NCBI GenBank assembly: GCA_033725935.1
Contig: MU867121.1
Coordinates: forward strand, 1 to 64,000
DNA from: Cladorrhinum sp. PSN259
Taxonomy: Eukaryota > Ascomycota > Sordariomycetes > Sordariales > Podosporaceae
Direction of reading: 5' to 3'
DNA: 64,000 nt
Shown here in pieces: positions 12,623-24,011 of this stretch. Every line of letters starts with the position of its first letter. The stretch's first letter is position 1. The translations under genes were made by a program, and so were the position numbers. A model generated the notes under the pieces. It was not told where the DNA came from. It did not search any database and saw only the letters and a program-made list of their open reading frames with translations.

Positions 12623-14932
12623 CTATATCACAGGAACGACATGTTCCCATATTCCGGACCGCAACAGCGTGCTATTATCAGGAGCCGTGTAGAACAGCAT
12701 GGCAACCATTATCGCTTTCCACACGAGCACGTCGTCCACGACTTCAGCTGGCGTTCTATCCTCCCGTGTCCCATCAGGACCATTGTCAAAGGATATTTTA
12801 GGATTTTCTTCTGGTTCGTTCTGTGGACCTTCTCTGCCTGCAGGGCTGTCGGCCTGATGCTCTTGACCATCACCTAAAGGCTGCTGCTGCGCATCGGCCA
12901 CATCATACTCAGGAATTCCCGAACTGCCCTCGGGCTTGCATTCGTGCCGAAATACCGAGTATAACCCGTTCAGCATATCTTCGAGATCCTTGTGATTGGC
13001 ATCCGAAGCCCAAAACGTACCGAGAAGCTTCCTGGCTGTACCTCGCTCTGGGTTGGTCCTCTCTTGTGTAGCCTCTGAGGTGATGTGATCGTCTAGCTGT
13101 CTGATGGTTCCAAGGTGCCGAATCACTGGGTTGGCTTTATCGACCCCGCTGAGGTTCAGTGAGCGCCACGTCTTCTCATCCTGCATACCAACTGGTGGAA
13201 TGGTCTCTTTGCTGAGCGCCAATTCTTCGGCCTTGAGCAAGATCAATGTGACAGAAAGCAGCCTCGCCGTTACAATTGCTAGAGCATGTTTCCCGTACAT
13301 GCGAGAATACACAACTACAGCATTGATCCAGATTTCGACATCTCTTATGTGCAAGACCAACAATGCGCGAAAGTATTGCTTCTCGAATGGTGACAACCCT
13401 TGAAACCATTCTTGAAATTCATCGTAACTTTGTAACATGACCAAGCAGTGCCTTAGTATGGCAGGCATCACCAAAAGTGAAGATGGGTCTCCAAAATTTC
13501 GAAATGTGATTTTGGAGCTGGAGCTGCGACAATTTCCGCGTTCAACCTCGTGCAAGACCGCCTTGAGCTCCTGAGCACTAACTTCATCTGGGAGTCCTGA
13601 GCTCTCAGGCCGATGATACAGTGTCTTCAACTCGCGTGTATGCTCCCCTATGGTGATGGTAGTTATTTTGGGAATGATACGCACTATCTGATCAAGCAGT
13701 GATGTTGCAGAGCGGTCGGGAGATGACCAGAACTTGCTGTTGAGAGCAAGCATGCTAAGCACGCTTGCATTGCGTCTGACCAGCCTTGTGGGAAAGATGG
13801 CCGGTACGTAGTTGGTCGGAGGATCGACGAGGAGAATCCACGATAGGCCATACTCATCATTTGGAATGCTCCTGGTTAGGCGGGAAGGTTGAGATCCAAC
13901 ACCGAGGGTCAGGTAACGGCCTAGATTGGTGCCTCGCTGATTCCTAGTACATCTCATCTTCTGTTCAGACCAAGCATTCACCACATCACTGCGGGATTGA
14001 GCGATAGCCGTTGCGATTTTCAGATGCGTGTGAAACATATCCTCAGCGGAGCCAGACGCATTTCCAAGACGCATAATTCCTCCGTAGCTTGAAAAGGCGG
14101 CAACGGTCCCCAGGGTCGGGTGTTGGCGAAAGTCGAGCTGCCAACCGTTTCCAACAATCACAGGATATTGATATGCCGATTGGGATACTGCATCGGGGGC
14201 CACCGTCATCGATTGTATTCCAGCTGCGGCGGCGGCAGCAACGATAAAGCCAACTTCAGCATAAGCCGGAACCGCGAGGAGGTCGCCGGGAAGATAGTCG
14301 GCCATGGTGGTTTCGACTGCCTGGCGATCATTGTCCAGAATCAGATCGTTGAGAGCGATATGATCCAGAAAACGAAACCATGTTGCCGTCGGAAGTTCTC
14401 TGTTGAGGGAAGACGGCCTTTTGCTGCTCGTCCACTGCACTCCGTTCACATTCATCGACCGGCGTCCGAGAATCCACCCCTTACCCGCAGAGAGCTTTTC
14501 GTCACGTTCGGCGGCAGCGGCGGCGGCGGCGGCGGCTTCTTCGAGCTCTGGTTCGACAATGGTTTTCCATTCGGAAAATATCATTTGAAAGACATCATTG
14601 GCCCTCAGAACCGGAGTGGTCGCAATGGACAGCCTGTTGAGCTCGCGCCAACTCCATTCATGCCTCGTCCTGTCCGCCCAGCGACCAATGGCTCGGCGAT
14701 TTGACTTTCGACGCCCGCCAGCCGAGAATAGAAATGCTTGGTAGATGGCGATGGCCGCAAAAAGAGCAGCGAAGATGCCAACTGGAGCTGTGAAGCCAAA
14801 AGTGATTGGATCCCAGTTGAAGCCGGACGCCTCTTCAGTTTGCTTCTGAAGCGCGTCGAGGACGAGCCGCAAAAGACAATCGGTCGAGTTTGAGTTTTCG
14901 GGGCACTTTGATCCATCGTTGTGATCCGCCAT
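12623..14932 (-). CDS. Membrane-anchored fungal protein of unknown function
   Basis: Single-exon frame of 769 residues from ATG 14932; the frame extends three codons further only through a TTG. A hydrophobic stretch at about residues 46-70 is the only clear transmembrane segment. It is preceded by a short acidic/polar N-terminus with two cysteines and followed by a basic patch containing GGRRKSNRRAIGRW, so the bulk is probably cytosolic. An alanine run of about nine residues near 130-140 is encoded by a GCC/GCA repeat at 14511-14536. The start (hydrophobic helix, RRKSNRRAIG, then an aromatic TRHEWSW segment) reminds me of fungal proteins labelled 'modin', found in some ascomycetes, but I cannot confirm this. 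No catalytic motif is visible. The C-terminal third is acidic and low in complexity. Confidence 0.8.
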   Translation of the reverse strand: MADHNDGSKCPENSNSTDCLLRLVLDALQKQTEEASGFNWDPITFGFTAPVGIFAALFAAIAIYQAFLFSAGGRRKSNRRAIGRWADRTRHEWSWRELNRLSIATTPVLRANDVFQMIFSEWKTIVEPELEEAAAAAAAAAERDEKLSAGKGWILGRRSMNVNGVQWTSSKRPSSLNRELPTATWFRFLDHIALNDLILDNDRQAVETTMADYLPGDLLAVPAYAEVGFIVAAAAAAGIQSMTVAPDAVSQSAYQYPVIVGNGWQLDFRQHPTLGTVAAFSSYGGIMRLGNASGSAEDMFHTHLKIATAIAQSRSDVVNAWSEQKMRCTRNQRGTNLGRYLTLGVGSQPSRLTRSIPNDEYGLSWILLVDPPTNYVPAIFPTRLVRRNASVLSMLALNSKFWSSPDRSATSLLDQIVRIIPKITTITIGEHTRELKTLYHRPESSGLPDEVSAQELKAVLHEVERGNCRSSSSKITFRNFGDPSSLLVMPAILRHCLVMLQSYDEFQEWFQGLSPFEKQYFRALLVLHIRDVEIWINAVVVYSRMYGKHALAIVTARLLSVTLILLKAEELALSKETIPPVGMQDEKTWRSLNLSGVDKANPVIRHLGTIRQLDDHITSEATQERTNPERGTARKLLGTFWASDANHKDLEDMLNGLYSVFRHECKPEGSSGIPEYDVADAQQQPLGDGQEHQADSPAGREGPQNEPEENPKISFDNGPDGTREDRTPAEVVDDVLVWKAIMVAMLFYTAPDNSTLLRSGIWEHVVPVI

Positions 14933-15418
14933 TATGCGCAATGGGATTTACTAGAGATGGAGAGGTAGATGAATCATCACAAAAGAAAACAAGCGCCGAG
15001 AGATCGTGCAGCTGCTGAGCGCTGCCAAGAAGCGGCAATGCAAAGAATCCTTCGTTCCTGACATGAGTGCCTTTGTGTCACCCAAAACGGGAAAAGTCTC
15101 AATCGCCGAAAGTAGGAGCTGTTGTAATATTAGATATACCAAAATACAAAATAACAATAAAAACCCAAGTACCCAGTCTCAAAAACCGTTCATTCCCGGC
15201 GTAAACAAAAGCCAGCACAATAACCGATACTACTACCCATGACCAGACCTTCCGATGCCTATACCCTCCGTATCCTATTGTTTATAAAAGCTTCTCAGGC
15301 TGGTGTTCATTTGCTAGTCTTCCCCCTATAAAAAAATCCCAAACAAACAGTAAAAAAGAAAGTACAACCACCCACCCTCCTGAAATAAAGAGAAACAGAA
15401 AAAGAAACCAACAGTTAC
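14933..15418. other. Intergenic region between two minus-strand genes
   Basis: No gene is seen. The left part should be the promoter and 5' UTR of the membrane-anchored protein gene; the right part is the 3' flank of the following gene. A/C-rich, with several A runs near 15340-15410. Confidence 0.5.
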
Positions 15419-18400
15419 TCATTCATCGTCATCAGAGTCCCAAATAATCTCCGGCGGTCTTCTCACCTCCCCGTCATCAGCCAACAAGCTGTCCATCATA
15501 AAGGCCGGCTGTGATGACGACCCGACCGTCAACTTCATCGCACCCGCACCAGAAGACCCTCTGGTCATGCCTCTCAGCAACAAACTGTCACTCTCCTCTT
15601 CCCGTCTCAATAGATCCGGCAAGGACGGTTCGATCTCCCCGCTCCCACCCGTGGTGGGCCGAGCAACTACTACTGAAGACGGAACCGGAGAAGAAGCAGG
15701 AGACGAGACGTCGCTAGCCGTAGTGGCTTGGGACGGCCTGACAGTATTGTTGTCCCGCCTCGACTGTAATCGTGTCTGCGACCTAGTTTGTGACTGAGTC
15801 TGCGTCTGCGTCTGTGTCTGTGTCTGCGTTCTGTGACCTCTTTGACCCCTCCGCTGACTTGCCTTCCTCTTCCCCTTTGTCGTGACCGGTGGCCGAGGAG
15901 GTGGCCGAAACGGTTCCTCCTGACTAGCAGGAATAACCTCTTCTTCCTCTTCCGCTTCCATCCTCGCACCCTCACTCTTCAACTGCTCCTCCAATTCCTG
16001 CGAAATTGTCACTTCTTCTCCCTCTTCCACCCTCAACATATCCTCCTGTTCCCTTTCCTCCCCATCATCAGGCCCATCCCTAAACAATGCACACCTCAAG
16101 TTCGCCAAAAGACCCGCAGCAACAGCAGGACCAACCCACCTCCACATCTCCCCCCCAGGTCCTCCATTCTCCTTTAGTCCATTCCTCACCATCGTCGTCC
16201 TCTTGATAGGATCATTCAGCCTATACACCTGCACCAGTTCGTGCGCGAACCTGTACCCGGATATATTTTCGCCTTGGTTGAATTCTGCATTTCCCATGCC
16301 GACTCGTAAATCATGGATTTCACCAGGCTCCTTTTTGGGTCCGACGGTAGCCATGTACTTTACTTCTTGCGGTCCGTCAGATGCATATATCCATACTCGC
16401 GAGACGGTAAGCGGAAGGGGCTGGGAGACACGGAACAGATGATTTTGCCAACCGTCGACTATGGATTTGACCGTTGAAAACGGGAGCGAGATCAGGACGT
16501 CGGAGCGGTCAGTTTGCGGACCCAGAGATTGTATCACGTCCAACGGAACACGTTGTGATTCTAGTCCTTGGCTGTAGAATTGTGAGCGGAGTTGTGTTTG
16601 CCGCTGGGTGAGGCGTTGTTGCGTTTGACGCTGGTAAGTTATGGGTGATGATCTTTTGTGTGGAAGTGGTGGCGGTGCAAGAGGCTTTCGAGGTGTTTCT
16701 TTGTAGATCTCTTCTTCCTCCTCGTCTTGTTCCTGATCCCTCGGTTGAGGGAGAAGCTCGATTTGGACTCTGCGGGTGACAGGGGTTGGGGTCGTAAGAC
16801 CTTCAATGGTGGAATCCTCTGAGGTTGGGATCTGAGGGGTTGTATGCCGCTGTTTGTTCGTAGAGACGGCTGGGCTCGAGGATGCCTTAGTTTCTGGCTT
16901 TGCAAAACTGGAACTGGGGATGCTTGGTGTCTCGCTCAGGACGGAAACGGACCCCTCTGAAGCCAGAGATGAAGAGATGACTATTGCAGTATTCCGCTTG
17001 CCGGTGCTTGATGTCTTTTGAGATCGTGTCTTTGGCAAGGTTGGAGTTGGGGCTTCATCCTCGCTGCCAATCAAGTCCTCGGCCGCTTCTTCTTCTGATA
17101 GCTTATAAACCGTCTTTCGTAATGGCGACTTTTGAGGTGATGGCTTGCGCGCCGAAAGTTTCTGTGCAGATAGCCTCTGGGAAACCCTCCTTTGGGTCGA
17201 CTGCTTTTGGGATGATCCAGTTCTTGTCGCTTTCTTTGTCTTGAGAGTTGGCGTAGGTGTCCCTGGCTCCTCCCTCTCCTCGGCGTTGTCCATCTTGGGC
17301 GTCTGGTTCTCCTTATTTGATGCGCCAGTACTAGGAGCGCTCTCATCATGACTGGTCCTTTTTGCGATTGGCGTAGCTCCTAGATCCTCACTTTCAAGAA
17401 CATCCTTGGACTCCCTAGCTTCCTGTGGCTGGGATCCTGAGCCCGGCTCGCTCCAGATTTTAGCCACGTTCTTACTCGGAGTCCTAAATGTAGTAGACCG
17501 CACGCTTTCCAGATCGTCATCCGAATCAGGGATCTCGGTGCTTCTTTTCTTAGTCGGGGTCTCCTCAATTGAGACATCCGCTTCTAGTTCCAAGCTCGCA
17601 ACGGGAATCTCGGCTAGCGGCTCCCTCTTTCTCTTCTGTGAAGATGGCACCTTTTTTGGTGTATCCTCAGACGCGGCCAATGAAGATGACGAGAGACCGG
17701 GTCCTTCACTATAGCTGTCTTGAATGACAAGGGTACGGGGGCGTTTGGAGACAGTCTCCCTGGTCGGTGGAGGCGCGTCAACATTTGTCGACTTCTCCTT
17801 GAGAGGCGAACGCATGGGGCTGTACCGAGCAATCATTGGGGTAAATGGAGTCGGCTGCGATGATGGGACTTCGTCAAGATTGACCTTGATGCGCTTCGTG
17901 GACGGTGTATGTGGATCAGCCTTGATCTTTCGTGGGGTGTTCCCGGTCGGCAGTGTAGGTTCCTCCCAGTCCTCGACTTCGCCTTCCGAATCCTTAATCC
18001 TGAGCTCATTGTCGCTGTTGGTTTCAGTCTTCTCCGAGAATGAAAGAAGCTGGGTTAGGGTCTGTGTATGGAAACTTGAGCTCGGCGCATCGCCCATCGT
18101 CTTCCTTCTCTTGTTCGCGGGCTCTTTCTTTGTCTTTGCTTTTCCTTTCGACCTGGACTTTGGCTTAGGTTCCGACTTGGGTTCCGTTAACTCGACCTCG
18201 TGAGCTGTTGTTTCATCCACGCCCTCGTCCTGTCCTCCTTCCAGGCCGGCTGGGGGTTGCTGATGAAGGTAATCGATTTGTGTCAAGGTCTGTTGCCGCA
18301 TCATAATGCGTGATACCGCCGTTGTTTGTCCTGTTCTCTTCCTCCCATATGTTCGCACGACCCGGTTCCTAGCTGGGAAGCGTACTTGTTGAGGGGGAGT

Positions 18401-18463
18401 TGCTGTCTCGTAGACTCTGTCGGCGGGCGCACTGCCTGTGCTGCGCCGGGTTTGCGGCGCCAT
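15419..18463 (-). CDS. Disordered, basic protein with a PUA/ASCH-like segment, probably nuclear
   Basis: Single-exon frame of 1014 residues from ATG 18463. Most of it is low complexity: Ser/Thr/Pro/Lys-rich stretches, acidic patches, KRTSH- and KKRST-type basic clusters, and a (QT)n run near 878-892 encoded by a hexanucleotide repeat at about 15790-15831. Repeated T-P and S-P dipeptides suggest many proline-directed phosphorylation sites. One segment, about 645-800, looks folded. It starts with a VLISLPFSTVKSIVDG strand-helix, then VSRVWIYAS, then an LVQVYRLNDP strand, an order like PUA/ASCH-type RNA-binding domains; that assignment is inference from pattern. The C-terminus is an acidic IIWDSDDDE tail. 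The composition fits a chromatin or nuclear scaffold protein. I do not recognise the gene. Confidence 0.82.
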   Translation of the reverse strand: MAPQTRRSTGSAPADRVYETATPPQQVRFPARNRVVRTYGRKRTGQTTAVSRIMMRQQTLTQIDYLHQQPPAGLEGGQDEGVDETTAHEVELTEPKSEPKPKSRSKGKAKTKKEPANKRRKTMGDAPSSSFHTQTLTQLLSFSEKTETNSDNELRIKDSEGEVEDWEEPTLPTGNTPRKIKADPHTPSTKRIKVNLDEVPSSQPTPFTPMIARYSPMRSPLKEKSTNVDAPPPTRETVSKRPRTLVIQDSYSEGPGLSSSSLAASEDTPKKVPSSQKRKREPLAEIPVASLELEADVSIEETPTKKRSTEIPDSDDDLESVRSTTFRTPSKNVAKIWSEPGSGSQPQEARESKDVLESEDLGATPIAKRTSHDESAPSTGASNKENQTPKMDNAEEREEPGTPTPTLKTKKATRTGSSQKQSTQRRVSQRLSAQKLSARKPSPQKSPLRKTVYKLSEEEAAEDLIGSEDEAPTPTLPKTRSQKTSSTGKRNTAIVISSSLASEGSVSVLSETPSIPSSSFAKPETKASSSPAVSTNKQRHTTPQIPTSEDSTIEGLTTPTPVTRRVQIELLPQPRDQEQDEEEEEIYKETPRKPLAPPPLPHKRSSPITYQRQTQQRLTQRQTQLRSQFYSQGLESQRVPLDVIQSLGPQTDRSDVLISLPFSTVKSIVDGWQNHLFRVSQPLPLTVSRVWIYASDGPQEVKYMATVGPKKEPGEIHDLRVGMGNAEFNQGENISGYRFAHELVQVYRLNDPIKRTTMVRNGLKENGGPGGEMWRWVGPAVAAGLLANLRCALFRDGPDDGEEREQEDMLRVEEGEEVTISQELEEQLKSEGARMEAEEEEEVIPASQEEPFRPPPRPPVTTKGKRKASQRRGQRGHRTQTQTQTQTQTQSQTRSQTRLQSRRDNNTVRPSQATTASDVSSPASSPVPSSVVVARPTTGGSGEIEPSLPDLLRREEESDSLLLRGMTRGSSGAGAMKLTVGSSSQPAFMMDSLLADDGEVRRPPEIIWDSDDDE

Positions 18464-18952
18464 GTTGTATCGTTTGTATGTATATTATGCTATCTCTCGG
18501 TTGTCTCGTCGTGCAAAACAATTTTGCATTGTTCCATGCAATCAGAGCAAGTTGTGGGTCTAGGCAGATGAAAGATCGAGGGTCTTACAGGTTGGTTCGA
18601 GCCTGCCGCCACCCACGTCCGCGACTCACGACTGTGCCCGATCGAGTCGCGTCTTGGACACGCGTTAATTAACAGTGGGGCACATCGAGTCGCGCGACAG
18701 CGCACCAAGAATAGGGCTTGGCATCCGTCATCAACAATCACATTCACTTCCGATTGAAGAAACATGAGAGTTCAAACAGCCAGAAAGGACAAAATACAGT
18801 TATAGACACAGATAGATATATATTTCTCGTGCTCGCATGCAATCGCCCAATCCTCTTCATGCCATGCTTTAAAAAATAATAGTAAGTCCAACCAGAAAAA
18901 TCCCAACGAAAGCAACTCCCCTTCTTCTTCCTCCTCCTCTTCCTCACCCATA
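18464..18952. other. Intergenic region between sec3 and the disordered-protein gene
   Basis: No gene is seen. The left part is the promoter of the minus-strand gene ending at 15419; the right part is the 3' flank of sec3. A GGTTCGAG sequence near 18595 resembles a tRNA T arm, but no cloverleaf surrounds it. Confidence 0.5.
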
Positions 18953-21900
18953 TTACCTCCCTCCCAAATGTCCCAACGCAAAAGCCGACTTCACATCCGC
19001 CCTCGGCCATTCAAACAAAACATCACCACCGTAAACATCCGTAGTAACCTTGCCAATTCGCATCTCCACATCTCCATAAAACTTCTCGCACTCCCTCAGC
19101 ACCTTAACTACAAGACCCATGTTCGTACCACCTGCGCTGCTCCTGATCGACGACGGCCCTCCCTGCCCGCTCACCCCTGAGTTGACACTCAAACTGGAGC
19201 TACCCGGCATCGCGGGTATAAAGTCTTTGCCGTCATCGTCACCAAAGTGCTTCTCGACACGCTTCTTCAGACTCTCAATGCCCTTTCTGACCTCCTTGGA
19301 GTCGTATCCGCCCAGAATCTTGTTAAAGATCTGCTTCGAGTTCGACGGCTGAGCTGCAATGCCTGCTGGACTCTTCCCACCTGCCAGTTGCGCCTCAATG
19401 TTCTCCAGGTACTCAAGCAGTTTGCCGAGCGGCCTGCGCATTATCGCGTTGAGGTACAGGCCCATATGCTCGCCAAGCTCTTGCTGTGCAGCTTCCTTCC
19501 ACTCGTCCAGCACTTCCAGTCCACGCTGGTTGTCGACCTCTTCCAGATAATGGTTCATATTCTCGATAAGCAGAATGTGGAAGTTGAGCGCCTCTTTGTC
19601 TTCGGGATCGGCAGAGTTGGCACCCGCAGCGCCGCCGGCGCCGACAGCTGGGTTCTCCCTTGCAATGACCTTCAGAGAGTCAAACATGGACCTGAGGATG
19701 CGGTCGTACTCGTGGTCAACCATCCGCCTCACGCCAAGGTTGTATTCGACGGCGGAGAGCATGTTCTCCACTGCGGTAGAGAACTGGGGGAAGATGCGCA
19801 TAAAGTGAATGACTCCCTTCCGCTTCTTGATCTTGACTTTTGTTTCCTCGATTGCGCGGATCTGATCATCAACAAACTTTTTGAACTTGCCCTCGAGGTT
19901 GCCGTGGAGCTTCTGCAACAGGTTGTTCAAAAAGTCTTGATTAGACTGGCTTATGTCGGCCATCTTGCGCTCAATAGTCGCTAGAATGCCAACTCCTTGC
20001 CTGTGCAGAAGTTAGCTACCAAGTCATACTCATAATCAAAACACATGAGAAACTTACAAGGGATCCATCACCAATGCCCAGTCCATCAACTGCTGCAAGC
20101 TTGTCTCCAAGAAAACGAATATCGACTCCATAGCCTTGGTGACACGACGCGCCAGCTCGCGATCAGGCTCCATCAGCCGGTGTCGCTTCAGGTCACCGCC
20201 GCGGCGGTTTACGGGCCTTGACGCCACAACAAGATCAGGGAAGTCGGCCTGCTCAAGTGTCGTAGCATGGAAAAAGTCAACAATGAAATTTTGCTCCATT
20301 TCCACCAGCGGCAGCAGGTCGTCGATAACGCCAGAGAAAACCTCGTACGGCAGAGCCCTGCCATCCGGAGTCTTCTCGGCAAGATTCGATCGGCTTCCTT
20401 CGCCGAGTGGGGATCGTAAACTTCTTGCCAGAGTTTGGCTGCGTTTGACGGTGAGTTTCCTCGCGGCCGTTGCGAGGCCTTCTTCCTTCTTTTCTTGCTG
20501 CGACGTAAACAGCAGCTCGCTTTCATCACCCGTAACCCTTCTCGCATTCTTTTTCCATGCCTCTGTGGCCTCCTTAAACTCAGTCTTGTAAATGGGATGA
20601 CACTTGTCTTGGTATATCTCCAGGATGAGGTTCCAGTTTTCCAGGTCAACATCGCGAGCGTAGAGTACCAGGGGGCCGTACATCCACAAGATGTCTCTCC
20701 CCACCTCGTGGTTGCGAGGATCAACCTTCTTCGAGAGTGCGCCGTCCAAAGCAGCCTTAGTCTCCCGGAAGGCTTCGCTAAACTGTCTTTCCATGAAGGC
20801 GACCAGCCGGCGCATGAAAAGAGCACTTTCAGCCAGGTACATCTCTTTCTTTTCCTGGACGATGCGCATCTGGCCGTAATTCTCATTGAGGCTTAGGCCG
20901 CGATCTCCACTATCGTCCTCGCTGCTGCGTGAATCGCTGTTGCCCATGGTAGGATCAATCTTGATCATAGCCTTGAACAATGTGACCAAAGCGGTCTCAA
21001 TCTCCTCGACTCCGGTGGCTGTTTCGAGTGGGGCCAGCCTGAGCGCCTCAAGATCTGCTTCACTGATTGCACAAGTCTCCAGCAGCGACTCAAGTTCCTT
21101 TCTGAGAAGCTTCTGATTTGCAGCTTGGACCTGCAAACCTTGGCCTTGTGCTTCGATATACGCGATGTCGTCGGACAACGTCTAAAGGAAATTAGCAAAT
21201 GGTAACCAGCACAGGGGTCAAAAGGATAGATACATACCGACAACTCAACACTGTACAAAGTCAGGAGATTATCAAGCTCGTCGCATTCGCCGATGGCAAG
21301 GTCAATTCCCTTCTTAATAGCTTCGACCCTTTCATCCTCTTCCTGGAAGCGAGCAAGCCACCCACCTGCCTGAGCTTTACTCATCTCTCGATCAAGGTCT
21401 GCACGCATCTCGTCAAAGTTTCGTGCGCGCATCTGCTCGCCTGGTACCCACCCAAAGTAATCTAACCATTTGGTGAACTCCGCTGTGCGGTTGTCCAAGA
21501 CAGATGGATCTATTCCCAGCGTGGCCAGATACTTGATATCATTCCCAGCCACGATGGATCGCTTTGTTTCCTCTGGCGTCTCCAGGTCCTCGGCCTTATT
21601 ATCCTTGGTGGGCGCTTGAAGACTTTCTGATCTACCACTTGAGCCTGTAACCTTGAGCTCAGGAATCCCGGGTGCCGAGCCCCTGTCGGCTGCCTTCGGC
21701 GGTGGCTCCAGAGCAACATTTGGCTCTGCGGGTTTCTGCACCGGTACTGGTTTAGGAGGCGCAGGGACGACACTCGTGATACCATCAGGGCCTTCATTAT
21801 TCTTACTCAAGTTCTGGCGCATGCGCTCTGCCGCACCGCCTGGCCTTGGTTTAAAAGCGTTCACCGCCGCGGCTGCTTTCAAAAAGACGCCTGCGACGTC

Positions 21901-23289
21901 TGCTCTTGACTTTTTAGACTTGATCATCGGGAAAAGGCCAGGCCGGCTCTCCTCGGACTCGTCCGCAGCAACAGGTGTTTGCGCAGGCGTGCTGTCGGCA
22001 GGGGATTGGGCCACAGCTGGACTGGCAGACCGCGGCGTGGCAGCAGCAGCAGCGACAGGGCTCGGCACAGCTGGCACTGGTGTTTCAGATCTGATGGAAT
22101 CTTTCGGGGTAACCGGTCGTGAATCCGCCCGTGGCGGTGGTTCGCGCCGACTGATGGAATTTTTGCGGGGTGACATCCTCTCCATACTCCGTGGCGGTAT
22201 AGCCATTGGATCTCGGCGCATGGCTGGACTCATCAGCGGCGCAGGAACCAAGTCTCTGTCGCCGTGGGGTGGTCTGAGGGGATCCATTGGAGGACGTTTT
22301 CGCTCTGGAGGCTTCTCCTCAAGTTGCGAGACAGCGGCAGGAGGAGGTAGAGGGGGAGGCTCCGAGGTAACAAGACTCGTGGATGTACTGTTGGGCCCAT
22401 TTCTCGATCCTGGGCGAAGACTACTCCCACCCTCACTCCGCGCAATCGACGAGGCGCCCACCGAGTCTTGGCTCTTGTTGTTGGCTGCTAACCGCCTCAG
22501 GGAAGGCTGCTCTAGAGACGGCCTTCCCGATTCGAAGCTCTGCACCGGGGAAGATCTTCCACCATTCTGAATAATCGGGTTTCTAGATGGCACTCTTTCG
22601 GGGAAGCCAGGGGCCTGCGTGGCCTGGGCACTTAGCAACCCATTGTAGCCAGATGAAATCGAGGCATTGGTGCTGCTGGGCGCTGTATCGAGTGGTGATG
22701 GTCTTGGGGGCGGTCGTTGTTCCTGCGGTAGTTCCTGTTTCCGAGAGGCTTGAGCGCCACCCAACACTTGATCAAGTTCGCGTTGGTCGAAGCCCGTCAA
22801 ATTCGGGGTCCTGCCGCCGGTATATTTGCCGTATATCTTGATGAGGCTGGCGATGAAGAACTTCTTTTCCTTGTCGGTTTGTGCCTGCCAGTAATATGGC
22901 TTTCCTAGAGTCACGATAAAGCCCACATCACCGGCCCAGTCTTGGTGGTTTGGATTTGCTGTCGAACTTGTAAACGATTCGATGGCGGTGAGGTCGTCCA
23001 GAAACCAAGTTTTTCCAATAGAAAAGGTGCCGTTGGGATTCTCCTTGGACTTGTGGACGCGCACACGACCGGACTTTCGGACAGCGACGATGATGACGCG
23101 CGGCTTCTCGGTCTGGGGGGATCTCGCGGTGGGAGGTGGAGGGGAGGTTGGATACGATTGGAATTCGGTAATTCTAATGTGTGTGATGTATGTTTCTAGC
23201 GTGGAGCCATCGTCGTCGCGCTTATTGAAGCAGCTGTCAATGATCCTCCGCTTCTCGTCCTCAAAAATCTCGGCCCTATTCATGGGCAT
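18953..23289 (-). CDS. sec3: Exocyst complex component Sec3
   Basis: Sec3 is the spatial-landmark subunit of the exocyst, which tethers secretory vesicles to the plasma membrane at growing tips; its N-terminal PH-like fold binds PI(4,5)P2 and Rho/Cdc42 GTPases. Three exons, 23289-21238, 21181-20058 and 20000-18953, give 1407 residues. The introns are 56 bp (GTATGT...TTTAG) and 57 bp (GTAAGT...CACAG), and frame is kept across both. The first ~190 residues form the PH-like Sec3 N-terminal domain (charged start, ITEFQSYP, then a KTWFLDDL-type strand, ending before a Pro/Ser-rich linker at about 190-560). The rest is the helical Sec3 C-terminal domain, continuing through all exons. A second ATG two codons in (23283) is an equally possible start. 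I see no broken or missing part. Confidence 0.95.
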
Positions 23290-24011
23290 GGCGATGGCGT
23301 CGGCGGGGAAGCGCCCCCGTCAAACGAAGCTGGAACACCGAGGGGGGTCGGTTCATGAACGTGTGGACAACGCGCGGGTTTGGCGAGGGCTAGGCAACAT
23401 TTTTGGTGACCAGTTTCAATTCAAGGATATTTGCGCAGTCGGTCAATTACAGAGTGTTGGATATTCGTCAAAACAGTGTTACTTGAAGGTAAGGTTGAAG
23501 TGGGTAGACAGCTAAGGGGAGGGGTGGAGAAAGGATGCCCCCCTGTGTGATGGAAGGTTGATTCCAAAGTCCAGCGAGGTTGCAGACCGAAAGGCCCGTG
23601 CGGCGGGTTTCAATGTGGCTTGCTTGCGTCAGGAATCAACACCCGGCATGAGCCGTTCCAACCACGAACCCAAATTTACAGACCCCGGGCCGTTATGATA
23701 CACAGGTATTTTCATGCCAGGCGTAATTCTGTAATGAGTACTCAACAATCTACACTGAAATTCGCACCTCTCAGTTTCACCAAGACAACAGTCCGTTTTT
23801 ACCTTTATCTATCTCACTTGAGGTTCAATCACAAGGATGCAGTTCACATGAAACTCTCTCGATTTGGACTTGTGGAACAACATGAAAATAAATCGATGAT
23901 AACCCGCATCTGCGTAGTATACATATGCTACAACATCCACCACAACATGAACCTCACTCGCACAACCTTGACCTCCAGCATAACAAATATGAAAATGTCA
24001 ATCCTTCAGAT
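23290..24011. other. Intergenic region upstream of sec3
   Basis: No gene is supported. The first half is the sec3 promoter and 5' leader; the second half is the 3' flank of the first secreted paralogue. Short plus-strand frames such as 23620-24015 have no recognisable features. Confidence 0.5.

Noticed and set aside
18590..18612. GGTTCGAG with flanking CAGG/CCTG, also T-arm-like
   Set aside because: No cloverleaf fits around it.
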